Notes under the pieces: model-generated
What the model was told of the DNA's origin: nothing
The model's database searches: none
What the model saw: the letters and a program-made list of their open reading frames with translations, nothing else
Part shown: positions 4,838-12,088 of the stretch, piece after piece
Position numbering within the stretch: the stretch's first letter is position 1
Layout: each line of letters opens with the position of its first letter
From: DATHTC01 sp050262775
Lineage (GTDB): Bacteria > Actinomycetota > Thermoleophilia > Gaiellales > Gaiellaceae
Length of the DNA: 16,169 bases
Direction: 5' to 3'
Assembly: GCA_050262775.1 (NCBI GenBank)
Contig: JBLNEO010000017.1
Span: 1-16,169, forward strand
Translations under genes and position numbers: made by a program

Positions 4838-5923
4838 ATGACGGACGTCGCCGCAGCACTCCCGGAAGAGCGCACGACCGCCCGGCGAGGGTGGCGTCGG
4901 CGCCGGGCCGACGACACGGTCTCGTTCGCCGAGCTCACGTGGGCGCACCACCTGCGCCAGCGCGCGCTCGAGCACGGGGGCTACGACGGCCCCGAGGAGG
5001 CGCGGTACCGCACCTTCCTGCGCCGGTTCGAGCAGCAGCACGGCGAGGTCGTCGCGGCGTACTGGTGCTCGCGCGAGGCCTCGGCGGCGGCGGTCACGGT
5101 CCGCCGTCCCTCGCGCCTCGGCCGGCTCGTCGGCCGCAACGACCACATCCGGTTGCACCGCGCGACCGACTGGACGACGAAGGACATGCCGGAGGCGGCG
5201 CAGGCGCTGCACGCGCTCGAGACGCTCGCCGTGAAGATCTCCGAGGTCCTGCGCGACACGAGCCAGCGGGTCGCGATGCTCTGGGTCTTCGCCGAGGTCG
5301 GCTACCTGCTCGGCTTCGCCGACGGCGAGAAGCGGCGGACGGCGGAGGAGACGGCGCGCGTCGTGAAGCACGAGCAGGACGAGATCGAGCGCGTCGAGTC
5401 GTACTACCGCTATGCGGCCGTCCGCGCGGCGCACGTCACCTACCTCGGCGGCGTGCTGCTCGGCGTCGCGCCGCTGCTCGTGCTCGGCGCCCTGTTCCGG
5501 CTGCTCTATTCCGCGTCGATCGCCGGGAACGACGTCAGGACCGCGTTCGCGTGCTTCGCCGCGGGTGGGATCGGCGCGCTCGTGAGCGTGATGTCGCGCC
5601 TGACCTCGGGGCGGCTGAACGTCGACTACGACATCGGGCGCGACACGCTGCGTGCGCTCGGCGCCCTGCGGCCGTTCGTCGGCGGCGTCTTCGGGCTCGC
5701 GTCGTTCTTCGCGTTGAAGAGCGACATCGTCAACCTGCAGGTCGGCAGGGGCGAGAACACGAGCTTCGCCTTCTACGTGTTCTTCGCGTTCCTCGCCGGC
5801 TTCAGCGAGCGGTGGGCACGCGACATGCTCCTCGGCGCCGGCGCGCGGATCAGCCCGCGGCCGGGGGAGCAGGACGAGCGTCCTCCGGGCCCGCCGCCGT
5901 CGACGCCCGAGCCCGCCGCCTGA
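4838..5923 (+). CDS. Hypothetical four-helix membrane protein
   Basis: The product has 361 residues and I do not recognise the family. The N-terminal 195 residues are soluble, charged and mostly helical. Residues 165-190 are rich in Glu, Arg and Lys and may form a coiled coil. Four hydrophobic segments follow: about 200-224, 234-253, 277-293 and 309-322. After the last comes GFSERWARDML, an ending seen in many uncharacterised bacterial membrane proteins with a small C-terminal pore-like bundle. The tail is Pro/Glu-rich and probably disordered. The ATG at 4838 has AAGGGG 9 nt upstream. Its last 74 bp overlap the 3' end of selB on the opposite strand. Its position between selC and selB may be incidental; no feature links it to selenium. 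Confidence 0.8.
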   Translation: MTDVAAALPEERTTARRGWRRRRADDTVSFAELTWAHHLRQRALEHGGYDGPEEARYRTFLRRFEQQHGEVVAAYWCSREASAAAVTVRRPSRLGRLVGRNDHIRLHRATDWTTKDMPEAAQALHALETLAVKISEVLRDTSQRVAMLWVFAEVGYLLGFADGEKRRTAEETARVVKHEQDEIERVESYYRYAAVRAAHVTYLGGVLLGVAPLLVLGALFRLLYSASIAGNDVRTAFACFAAGGIGALVSVMSRLTSGRLNVDYDIGRDTLRALGALRPFVGGVFGLASFFALKSDIVNLQVGRGENTSFAFYVFFAFLAGFSERWARDMLLGAGARISPRPGEQDERPPGPPPSTPEPAA

Positions 5924-7586
5924 GCACGCGCTCGTCGCCGACGCGCCGTGTGAGGCCGTCGGCGTCGAAGCGCTCGAGGAGCAACTGGGCGGGGCGGCGC
6001 GAGACGCCGAGCAGATCGCGGAAGCGGGCGAGCGTGATCGTGCCGGCGCGCTCGCACTCCGCCACGAGCAGGTCGCGCGCGCCGTCGTAGGCCGCGCGCG
6101 AGAGCGCGAGCCCGTCGCCCACCCGGACGAGGACGCCCCGGTCCTCGAGGAACGCCGCGAGGTTCGCGTCGCCGACGCGCGTCGGCTCGAGGCCGTTCTC
6201 CGCGAGCTGCACCTCGAGCGCCGCCGCCTCGGCCGCGCGCCCGCCGAGGTCACGCGGGGAGCCGGGCACGTAGAGCTTCCCGCCGCGCCGCACGAAGGGC
6301 AGCAGGGGGACGACGGCGGTCGCCCACGGCGCCGCAGGGACGGGAACTCCCGGGTCGAGCGGGTCGGCCGCGGCGATCCGCGCGCGGAGCTCCTGCTCGA
6401 GCTCCTCGAGCCACGCCGGCGCGAGCACCCACCCGCCGGCCGAGACGAGGCCGGGCGGAACGTGGTCGAGCACGTGGCTCAGCGCCGCGAGCTCCACGGG
6501 CTCGTGCACGAGTGCGGCCACGTCGCCCCGTTCGAGCCGCTCGAGCCGCTCGCCGTCGCGGTGCCGTGGCGGTGCCGGGTCGAGGACACGGCCGCCGCCG
6601 AGCGTCGTCCCGCTCCGGAGCACGACGCGGTCGTCGCGCGCGGCCACCACCGGGCGGTCGAGGCGGAGCTGCGCGTGCCGCGCGCCGATCCGCGCGACGC
6701 GACCGGGGATCGACGACGTGCCGTGGTGGACGAGGACGCGGGCACCGTCGGGGATCGGCTCCAGCTCGTCGAGCACGACGTCGAGCCGGAAGCTCGTCGG
6801 GTAGGCGCCCGCCGCCACCAGCGCGTCGCCTCGCCGCACCGCGGTCCGCTCGACGCCCGCGAGCCCGACCGCGACCCGCTGCCCGGCCTCCGCGCGCTCG
6901 ACCGGCTCGTCGTGCACCTGCACGCTGCGGACCCGGGCGTCGAGCCCGCGCGGCTCGACGCGGAGGGCGTCGCCGACGCCGATCGACCCCGACCGCAGCG
7001 TTCCCGTCGCCACGGTGCCCGCGCCGGGGAGCGAGAAGACGCGGTCGACGTAGAGGCGTGCGGGTCGGAGCGCGTGGCTCCGAGCAGCCCGCTCCTCCGC
7101 GGCCGTGCGCCCGAGCGCCGCGCGCAGCGCGTCGAGCCCCGCGCCCGTCTTCGCGCTGACGGCGACCACCTCGGCCCCCGGCGCGAGCTCGTGCGCCTCC
7201 TCGACCGCGAGCTCGAGCCCGTCGGCGTCCACGGCGTCCGCCTTCGTCACCGCCACGACGCCGCGGTCGACGCCGAGCAGCCGCAGGATCGCGAGGTGCT
7301 CGTGCGTCTGCGGTCGCGCGCCCTCCGTCGCGTCGACCACGAGCAGGAAGAGGTCGATCCCGGTCGCTCCGGCGACCATCGTGCGGACGAACCGCTCGTG
7401 GCCGGGGACGTCGACGAGCGACAGCCGCCGACCGTCCGGCAGCCTGAGCGGCGCATACCCGAGCGCGATCGAGATCCCGCGGCGGCGTTCCTCGGGCAGC
7501 CGGTCGGTGTCCTTTCCCGTCAGCGCCCTGACGAGCCACGTCTTCCCGTGGTCGACGTGGCCCGCCGTGCCGACGGTCAGCGGCAT
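5850..7586 (-). CDS. selB: Selenocysteine-specific elongation factor SelB
   Basis: The product has 578 residues, close to the 614 of E. coli SelB. It brings Sec-tRNA-Sec to the ribosome at UGA codons marked by a SECIS hairpin. The GTPase motifs are in order: G1 GHVDHGKT (9-16), switch region RGISIALGY (36-44), DVPGH (59-63), TKAD (114-117) and SAK (144-146). The RGISIALGY form is typical of SelB rather than EF-Tu. EF-Tu-like beta-barrel domains follow to about residue 350. The C-terminal 200 residues are helical with repeated short basic segments, matching the winged-helix SECIS-binding domains. The ATG at 7586 lies 10 bp after the selA stop, with no strong ribosome binding site, so coupling to selA is likely. 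The last 24 residues (Ala/Pro/Arg-rich) are encoded antisense to the neighbouring membrane protein gene. Confidence 0.95.
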   Translation of the reverse strand: MPLTVGTAGHVDHGKTWLVRALTGKDTDRLPEERRRGISIALGYAPLRLPDGRRLSLVDVPGHERFVRTMVAGATGIDLFLLVVDATEGARPQTHEHLAILRLLGVDRGVVAVTKADAVDADGLELAVEEAHELAPGAEVVAVSAKTGAGLDALRAALGRTAAEERAARSHALRPARLYVDRVFSLPGAGTVATGTLRSGSIGVGDALRVEPRGLDARVRSVQVHDEPVERAEAGQRVAVGLAGVERTAVRRGDALVAAGAYPTSFRLDVVLDELEPIPDGARVLVHHGTSSIPGRVARIGARHAQLRLDRPVVAARDDRVVLRSGTTLGGGRVLDPAPPRHRDGERLERLERGDVAALVHEPVELAALSHVLDHVPPGLVSAGGWVLAPAWLEELEQELRARIAAADPLDPGVPVPAAPWATAVVPLLPFVRRGGKLYVPGSPRDLGGRAAEAAALEVQLAENGLEPTRVGDANLAAFLEDRGVLVRVGDGLALSRAAYDGARDLLVAECERAGTITLARFRDLLGVSRRPAQLLLERFDADGLTRRVGDERVLRRRARASTAAGPEDARPAPPAAG

Positions 7587-7596
7587 CGCACGTCGC

Positions 7597-8886
7597 TCAC
7601 GCGCGCGCCGCCGCGACCGCCGCCGCCACCTCGACCGCCTCGTCGTCGGTCAGCGTCCGGCAGTCGAGCAGCGTCCGCCCGTCGCGGACGATCGCGACGA
7701 CGGGGGGCTCGCCCGCCCGCAGCGTCGCGGCGAGCTCCTCCTCGACGGCGCAGGCCCAGCTCTCGATCTCCGCGAGCGGGAGCGCACCGCCTCCGGCACG
7801 CGCGACCGTGGCCTCGACCTCGCCCCCGACCGCGGCGGCGAGCCGCTCGGCGCGGGCCCGCACGACGTGCGCAGGCTCGCGCAGCATGCGCACCACCGGC
7901 GGGTCGGTCGTGCCGCCGAGGGAGAGGAGGAGCGTGCCCTCGAGCGCCGCGAGCGTCAGCTTGTCGGCGCGCAGGGCACGCTGCAGGGGGTGGCGCCGCA
8001 GCCGCTCGACGAGGTCGGCGCGGCCGACCACGATGCCCGCCTGCGGCCCGCCGAGCAGCTTGTCGCCCGAGAAGCAGACGAGGTCGGCGCCGGACGCGAG
8101 GCTGTCGCGGACGTCGGGCTCGTCCCACAGGTCGACGAGCGCACCGGAGCCGAGGTCGTCGACGAGCGGCAGCCCGTGCCGGCGGGCCACGGCCGCGAGC
8201 TCCTCGACGCCGGGCAGCTCGGAGAACCCGACGACGCGGAAGTTCGACTGGTGCACGCGCAGGAGCAGCGCCGTGTCCGGCCCGATCGCGCGCTCGTAGT
8301 CCGCGGCGCGCGTCCGGTTCGTCGTCCCGACCTCCACGAGCCGGGCGCCGGAGCGGAGGAGCACGTCCGGGATCCGGAAGCCGTCGCCGATCTCGACGAG
8401 CTCGCCGCGCGAGACGACGACCTCGCGTCCCTCCGCGAGCGCGGCGAGCGCGAGCAGCACGGCGGCGGCGTTGTTGTTGACGACGAGCGCGGCCTCGGCG
8501 CCCGTGAGCCGGCGGAGCACGTCCGCCCCGTGATCCTGGCGCGAGCCGCGCGCACCCTCGGCGAGGTCGAACTCGAGGTTCGAGTAGCCGCGGGCAACCT
8601 CGGTGACGCGCGCGAGCGCGGCGTCACCGAGCGGCGCGCGGCCGAGGTTCGTGTGGACGATCACGCCCGTCGCGTTCAGGACGCGCCGGAGTCGCGGCGC
8701 CGTCGCGCGACCGAGCTCCGCGAGCGTCGCCTCGACGAGGTCGCCGGGGTCGGCGCCGACGCCGATCGTCTCGCGCGCACGCGCGAGCGCCGCCCTGGCG
8801 GCGGCCACCGCCGGCGGGCGGGGTGCGGCGGCGAGACGCGGATCCCGCAGGAGCTCGTCGACCGACGGCAGGTCGCGCAGGCGCAT
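7597..8886 (-). CDS. selA: L-seryl-tRNA(Sec) selenium transferase SelA
   Basis: The product has 429 residues (E. coli SelA has 463). This PLP enzyme converts seryl-tRNA-Sec to selenocysteyl-tRNA-Sec using selenophosphate. SelA signatures are clear: LNATGVIVHTNLGRAPL (70-86), YSNLEFDLAEGARGSR (101-116), VNNNAAAVLLAL (136-147), EVGTTNRT (185-192), and FSGDKLLGGPQAG (272-284), where K276 is the expected PLP lysine. I chose the ATG at 8886 because homologues begin near this point and a TACACT -10 box ends 8 nt upstream, suggesting a leaderless transcript; the frame continues upstream but reads as non-protein. selB follows after 10 bp. The gene is divergent from the VanW-like gene, with 59 bp between starts. 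selD, needed for the selenium donor, is not in the window. Confidence 0.96.
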   Translation of the reverse strand: MRLRDLPSVDELLRDPRLAAAPRPPAVAAARAALARARETIGVGADPGDLVEATLAELGRATAPRLRRVLNATGVIVHTNLGRAPLGDAALARVTEVARGYSNLEFDLAEGARGSRQDHGADVLRRLTGAEAALVVNNNAAAVLLALAALAEGREVVVSRGELVEIGDGFRIPDVLLRSGARLVEVGTTNRTRAADYERAIGPDTALLLRVHQSNFRVVGFSELPGVEELAAVARRHGLPLVDDLGSGALVDLWDEPDVRDSLASGADLVCFSGDKLLGGPQAGIVVGRADLVERLRRHPLQRALRADKLTLAALEGTLLLSLGGTTDPPVVRMLREPAHVVRARAERLAAAVGGEVEATVARAGGGALPLAEIESWACAVEEELAATLRAGEPPVVAIVRDGRTLLDCRTLTDDEAVEVAAAVAAARA

Positions 8887-8894
8887 GGCTGGAA

Positions 8895-8900
8895 AGTGTA
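8895..8900 (-). promoter_or_regulatory. -10 box of selA (leaderless-type)
   Basis: TACACT on the minus strand is followed by 8 nt and then the selA ATG. No Shine-Dalgarno lies between them. This is the arrangement of leaderless promoters in actinobacteria. Confidence 0.55.
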
Positions 8901-8905
8901 GGGAG

Positions 8906-8920
8906 CCCGGAACGGCCGGG
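8906..8920. repeat. Inverted repeat between selA and the VanW-like gene
   Basis: CCCGG (8906-8910) and CCGGG (8916-8920) form a perfect 5-bp stem with a 5-nt loop in the middle of the 59-bp divergent promoter region. It could be an operator. Five GC-rich pairs can easily arise by chance here. Confidence 0.3.
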
Positions 8921-8945
8921 ATTCCGCCTACCATGGCCGTGGATC

Positions 8946-10736
8946 GTGGCAGTCCTCGAGGCGAGCTCCCTGCGCCCGGCGCGCCGTCTCCGTCGCCTCC
9001 TCCTCGGCGCGGCGACGCTGCTCGGCGTGCTCGCGGTGGCCGTCGGGCTGCTCGCGCTGCGCGGCTGGCTGCACACCGGGGAGGCGATGCCGGGCGTGCG
9101 TGTCCTCGGCACCGACCTCGCCGGAACCTCCGAGGCGCAGCTCGGGCCCCGCATCCGCGGGCTCGCCGCGCGCCGCCTCGCACAGCCGGTGCCGCTCGAG
9201 GCATCGGGCCGCACCGTTCGGATCGAGGCCGCGAAGCTCTTCACGCTCGACCGCCCTGCGACCGTGGCCGCCGCGATGGACGCCGGCCGCGACTCGCTCG
9301 GCGGCCGCGCACGGTCGCTGCTCGTCCCGATCACGCGCGGCGTGGACGTGGCGCCGCGCTTCGTCGTCCGGCCGAATGCGGAGGCACGCCTTCGGACGCT
9401 GCTGAAGCCGTTCGTGACGCCGCCGGTCGACGCGTCGGTGCGGATGGAGGGCACGGAACCGGTCCTCGGCCGCAGCCGTGCCGGCACCGCCGTCGACCTC
9501 GACGCGCTCCTCGCGGGAATCGAGGCCCGCGTCGCCGCCGGCACCGGCTCCGTCCCCGTCGAGCTCGCGCGCGCGGAGCCGGCGATCTCGGACGCCGCGG
9601 CCGCCGCCGCCGCGGACGAGGCACGGGCCGTCGTCTCGGCACCCGTCGACGTGACGTGGCAGGGCGAGGTCGCGGGCACCCTCTCGACGGCGCGCCTCGC
9701 GCGGCTGCTCGCGTTCGAGCCGCGCGGCTCGCGGCTCCTCGTGCTGCTCGACCGCGAGCGGCTCGCACGCGTCCTCGACCCCGCGGTCGCCCCGCACAAG
9801 CAGCAGGCGCGGAACGCGCAGTTCGTCGTCGACGGCGACGCCGTCTCGATCCGGCCGTCGCGGACGGGGACGACGCTCGACGCGGACGCAGCCGTGGTGT
9901 CCGTGCTGACGGCGGCGCACGCGACGGGCGTGCGGACGGCGCCCCTCACGCTCACGTCGATCGACGCCGCGCGGACGACGGCCGAGGCGGAGGCGCTCGG
10001 GATCACCGAGCGGATCTCGCACTTCACCACGGACATGGGGCCGTCGTCGTCGAACCGCATCCACAACGTCCATCTGATGGCCGACTACATCGACGGGACG
10101 ATCGTCGAGCCGGGCGACACGTTCTCGTTCAACGAGTCGGTCGGCCCCCGCACCCCGGAGCGCGGCTTCCTCGAGGGGCAGATGATCGTCGGCTCGCTGC
10201 TCCTCCCGTCGATCGGCGGCGGGGTCTGCCAGACCGCGACGACGCTCTTCAACAACGCGTTCGAGCTCGGGCTGCCCATCGTCGAGCGGCACAACCACAG
10301 CTTCTACATCTCCCACTACCCGCTCGGCCGCGACGCCACCGTGTCCTGGGGCGGGCCCGACTTCAAGTTCCGGAACGACATGGAGCACGCGATCCTGATC
10401 AAGACCTCGTACACCGACTCGACGCTGACGTTCTCGTTCTACGGCACCTCCGAGGGCCGCACGATCCAGGTTCGCGAGGGCGAGAAGGCGAACTGGAAGG
10501 AGCCGACCGTGTCGTACGCCCTCGACCCCGCGGCGCCGCGCGGGTCGAAGCGGATCGAGCGCGGCGACCGACAGGCCGGGTTCGACGTGACGATCTCGCG
10601 GACGGTGAAGGACGCCCGCGGCGAGGTGATCCGCAGGGACGCCTTCACGAGCCACTACATCCCCGTCGGCGACACCTGGGTGTACGGGCCCGGGTCGACG
10701 ATCCCGGGGAGCTACTTCGTCATCCCGACCACCTGA
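8946..10736 (+). CDS. VanW/YoaR-like exported protein
   Basis: The product has about 596 residues. A basic N-terminus (RPARRLRR) and one hydrophobic helix (about 17-39) anchor it with the bulk outside the cell. Residues 60-330 contain two similar alpha/beta repeats of the peptidoglycan-binding type found in YoaR. The VanW domain covers about 356-490. Its hallmarks are FNESVGPRTPERGF and IGGGVCQTATTLFNNAF (423-439), followed by ERHNHSFYISHYPLGRDATV. The last 100 residues are beta-rich. VanW was named from the vancomycin-resistance cluster but its function is unknown. I chose the GTG at 8946; a possible -10 box TACCAT (8929-8934) is 11 nt away, and an upstream ATG at 8823 would overlap selA and add non-protein-like residues. 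It is first in a four-gene operon, 15 bp before the next gene. Confidence 0.88.
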   Translation: MAVLEASSLRPARRLRRLLLGAATLLGVLAVAVGLLALRGWLHTGEAMPGVRVLGTDLAGTSEAQLGPRIRGLAARRLAQPVPLEASGRTVRIEAAKLFTLDRPATVAAAMDAGRDSLGGRARSLLVPITRGVDVAPRFVVRPNAEARLRTLLKPFVTPPVDASVRMEGTEPVLGRSRAGTAVDLDALLAGIEARVAAGTGSVPVELARAEPAISDAAAAAAADEARAVVSAPVDVTWQGEVAGTLSTARLARLLAFEPRGSRLLVLLDRERLARVLDPAVAPHKQQARNAQFVVDGDAVSIRPSRTGTTLDADAAVVSVLTAAHATGVRTAPLTLTSIDAARTTAEAEALGITERISHFTTDMGPSSSNRIHNVHLMADYIDGTIVEPGDTFSFNESVGPRTPERGFLEGQMIVGSLLLPSIGGGVCQTATTLFNNAFELGLPIVERHNHSFYISHYPLGRDATVSWGGPDFKFRNDMEHAILIKTSYTDSTLTFSFYGTSEGRTIQVREGEKANWKEPTVSYALDPAAPRGSKRIERGDRQAGFDVTISRTVKDARGEVIRRDAFTSHYIPVGDTWVYGPGSTIPGSYFVIPTT

Positions 10737-10751
10737 GCGGCGCATCGGGCC

Positions 10752-11213
10752 GTGGCGATCGACGACGACGAGCTGCTCTCGCCGTCGCTCGGCGGCTACG
10801 TCGCCCCGAAGGAGCGCCCGTGGCACACGGGCTCGATCTTCTACGTCGCCTTCTTCGGCGGGATCCTCGCCGGCGCCGTGCTCGCGTGGATCAACGCGGG
10901 CCGGCTGCCCGTGTCGCGCAGGCGCCGGCTCGCGGTCCCGGTGCTCGGCGCGCTCGGACTGCTGGCGACGATCCTGGCCGCCCTCGCCTTCGACCTCAGC
11001 CGCGGCGACGCGATCCGGTTCGCGACGCGCATCGTCGGCGTCGCCGGGTTCGTCGCGATCTACTGGCTGCTGAAGCCGGCGGAGCGGGTGTACGTGACGT
11101 TCGGGCCCGACGACGACGAGGCGTTCGAGTCGCTCTGGCTCCCGGGCGTGCTCGCGACGTTCGGGCTCGGGGCTGTACAGGCCGCGATCGTGTACGCGAT
11201 TCTCTCCGTGTGA
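10752..11213 (+). CDS. Hypothetical four-helix membrane protein of the VanW-AAA operon
   Basis: The product has 153 residues, of unrecognised family. Four membrane helices are evident: about 28-47, 60-80, 91-107 and 129-151. The Asp-rich N-terminus (IDDDELLSPSLGG) resembles a short cytoplasmic binding tail. An acidic turn (FGPDDDEAFESLW, 117-129) separates helices three and four. The GTG start at 10752 comes 15 bp after the VanW-like gene. The stop overlaps the start of the TPR gene by 4 nt (GTGA), so translation of the two is coupled. It is probably a membrane partner of the neighbouring TPR and AAA+ proteins (inference from gene order only). Confidence 0.85.
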   Translation: MAIDDDELLSPSLGGYVAPKERPWHTGSIFYVAFFGGILAGAVLAWINAGRLPVSRRRRLAVPVLGALGLLATILAALAFDLSRGDAIRFATRIVGVAGFVAIYWLLKPAERVYVTFGPDDDEAFESLWLPGVLATFGLGAVQAAIVYAILSV

Positions 11214-12088
11214 CCGATTCGGACGACCTCGCCCCGCTCGCGCTCGCGGAGCACTACCTCGAGATCGGCCAACCACAAGCGGGGCTCGCCGCGCTCGACC
11301 GCTCGGGAGGGACGGCGCTCGAGACGTCCCGCTACTGGGAGCTCCGCGCCCGGGCGCTCGTCGACCTCGGGCGTCACCGCGACGCACTCGACGCCGCGCG
11401 GACGGGCCTGCGCGCGAGCGCGGACGACACGGCGCTGCTGTCGCTGGCGGCCCGTGCGGCCGCCGAGCTCGGCGACCTGCCGGACGCCGAGCGTCTCGTG
11501 CTCGCCGCGCTGCGGAACGACTCCGAGGACCCCGACCTGCTCGCGCAGTACGCGCTCCTGCTCGTGCGAGCCGGACAGACCCAGAAGGCACACGCGGTGC
11601 TCGCGCGCGCAGAGCGGGTCGATCCGCTCGACGCGACGGTGGTGCGCACGCGGGCGATCCTCTCCTTCCTGGCGGGCCGCGACCGCGAGGCGCGACGCCA
11701 CGGGAAGCGGCTGCTCGAGGAGGTCGACCCGGCCGATCCCGTCGCCCACGCCGTCCTCGGCGCCACCGCGGCCGACCGGGGCGCCGCCGGGCTCGCCTCC
11801 CGCCACCTCGACGAGACCGCGCGCTACGACGTCCGCGACCACGCGGTCGCCGGAGTCGCACGCGAGGCCCGTATCGACGCCCATTGGCTCCTGTGGCCGA
11901 TGCGGCCGATCGCCCGTTTCGGCCCCGGCGTGCTCTGGATGGTCGGTCTCGGCGGCGCCCTCCTGTTCGACACGATCGGGCTCGGGCCGCTCGGCCTCAT
12001 CTGGCTCGCCGCGTACGTGCTGCTCGCGCTCTACTCCTGGACGGTCGCGCCGCTCGCGCGGCGGTACCTCGAGCGGAGGCTGGGATGA
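11210..12088 (+). CDS. TPR protein with C-terminal membrane helices
   Basis: The product has 292 residues. Residues 8-215 are a run of helical pairs with TPR-type spacing and Ala/Leu pattern, for example LAEHYLEIGQPQAGLAALD, ALVDLGRHRDALDAARTGL and YALLLVRAGQTQKAHAVLARAERVDP. Two hydrophobic segments follow (about 238-257 and 260-280), ending in a basic tail (RRYLERRLG). The TPR solenoid should face the cytoplasm, where it could dock the AAA+ ATPase encoded next, which has its own TPR-like N-terminus. The GTG start at 11210 overlaps the previous stop by 4 nt. The frame is open far upstream, but that part is antisense-like noise across the VanW-like gene. The next gene starts within its stop codon (ATGA). 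Confidence 0.88.
   Translation: MTDSDDLAPLALAEHYLEIGQPQAGLAALDRSGGTALETSRYWELRARALVDLGRHRDALDAARTGLRASADDTALLSLAARAAAELGDLPDAERLVLAALRNDSEDPDLLAQYALLLVRAGQTQKAHAVLARAERVDPLDATVVRTRAILSFLAGRDREARRHGKRLLEEVDPADPVAHAVLGATAADRGAAGLASRHLDETARYDVRDHAVAGVAREARIDAHWLLWPMRPIARFGPGVLWMVGLGGALLFDTIGLGPLGLIWLAAYVLLALYSWTVAPLARRYLERRLG

Noticed and set aside
4112..6253. Long minus-strand open frame across selC, the receiver gene and the membrane protein gene
   Set aside because: It runs through the tRNA gene and has low-complexity Arg/Ser/Ala composition; a shadow of the real genes.
6462..8480. Long plus-strand open frame opposite selA and selB
   Set aside because: Product is an Arg/Pro/Ala-rich antisense translation with no domains; selA and selB on the other strand are unmistakable.
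8823..8945. N-terminal extension of the VanW-like protein from an ATG at 8823
   Set aside because: It overlaps the selA 5' end and adds non-protein-like residues before the membrane anchor; the GTG at 8946 fits better.
8928..11861. Long minus-strand open frame opposite the VanW-like operon
   Set aside because: GC-rich antisense frame without motifs; the plus-strand genes have clear domains and coupled starts.
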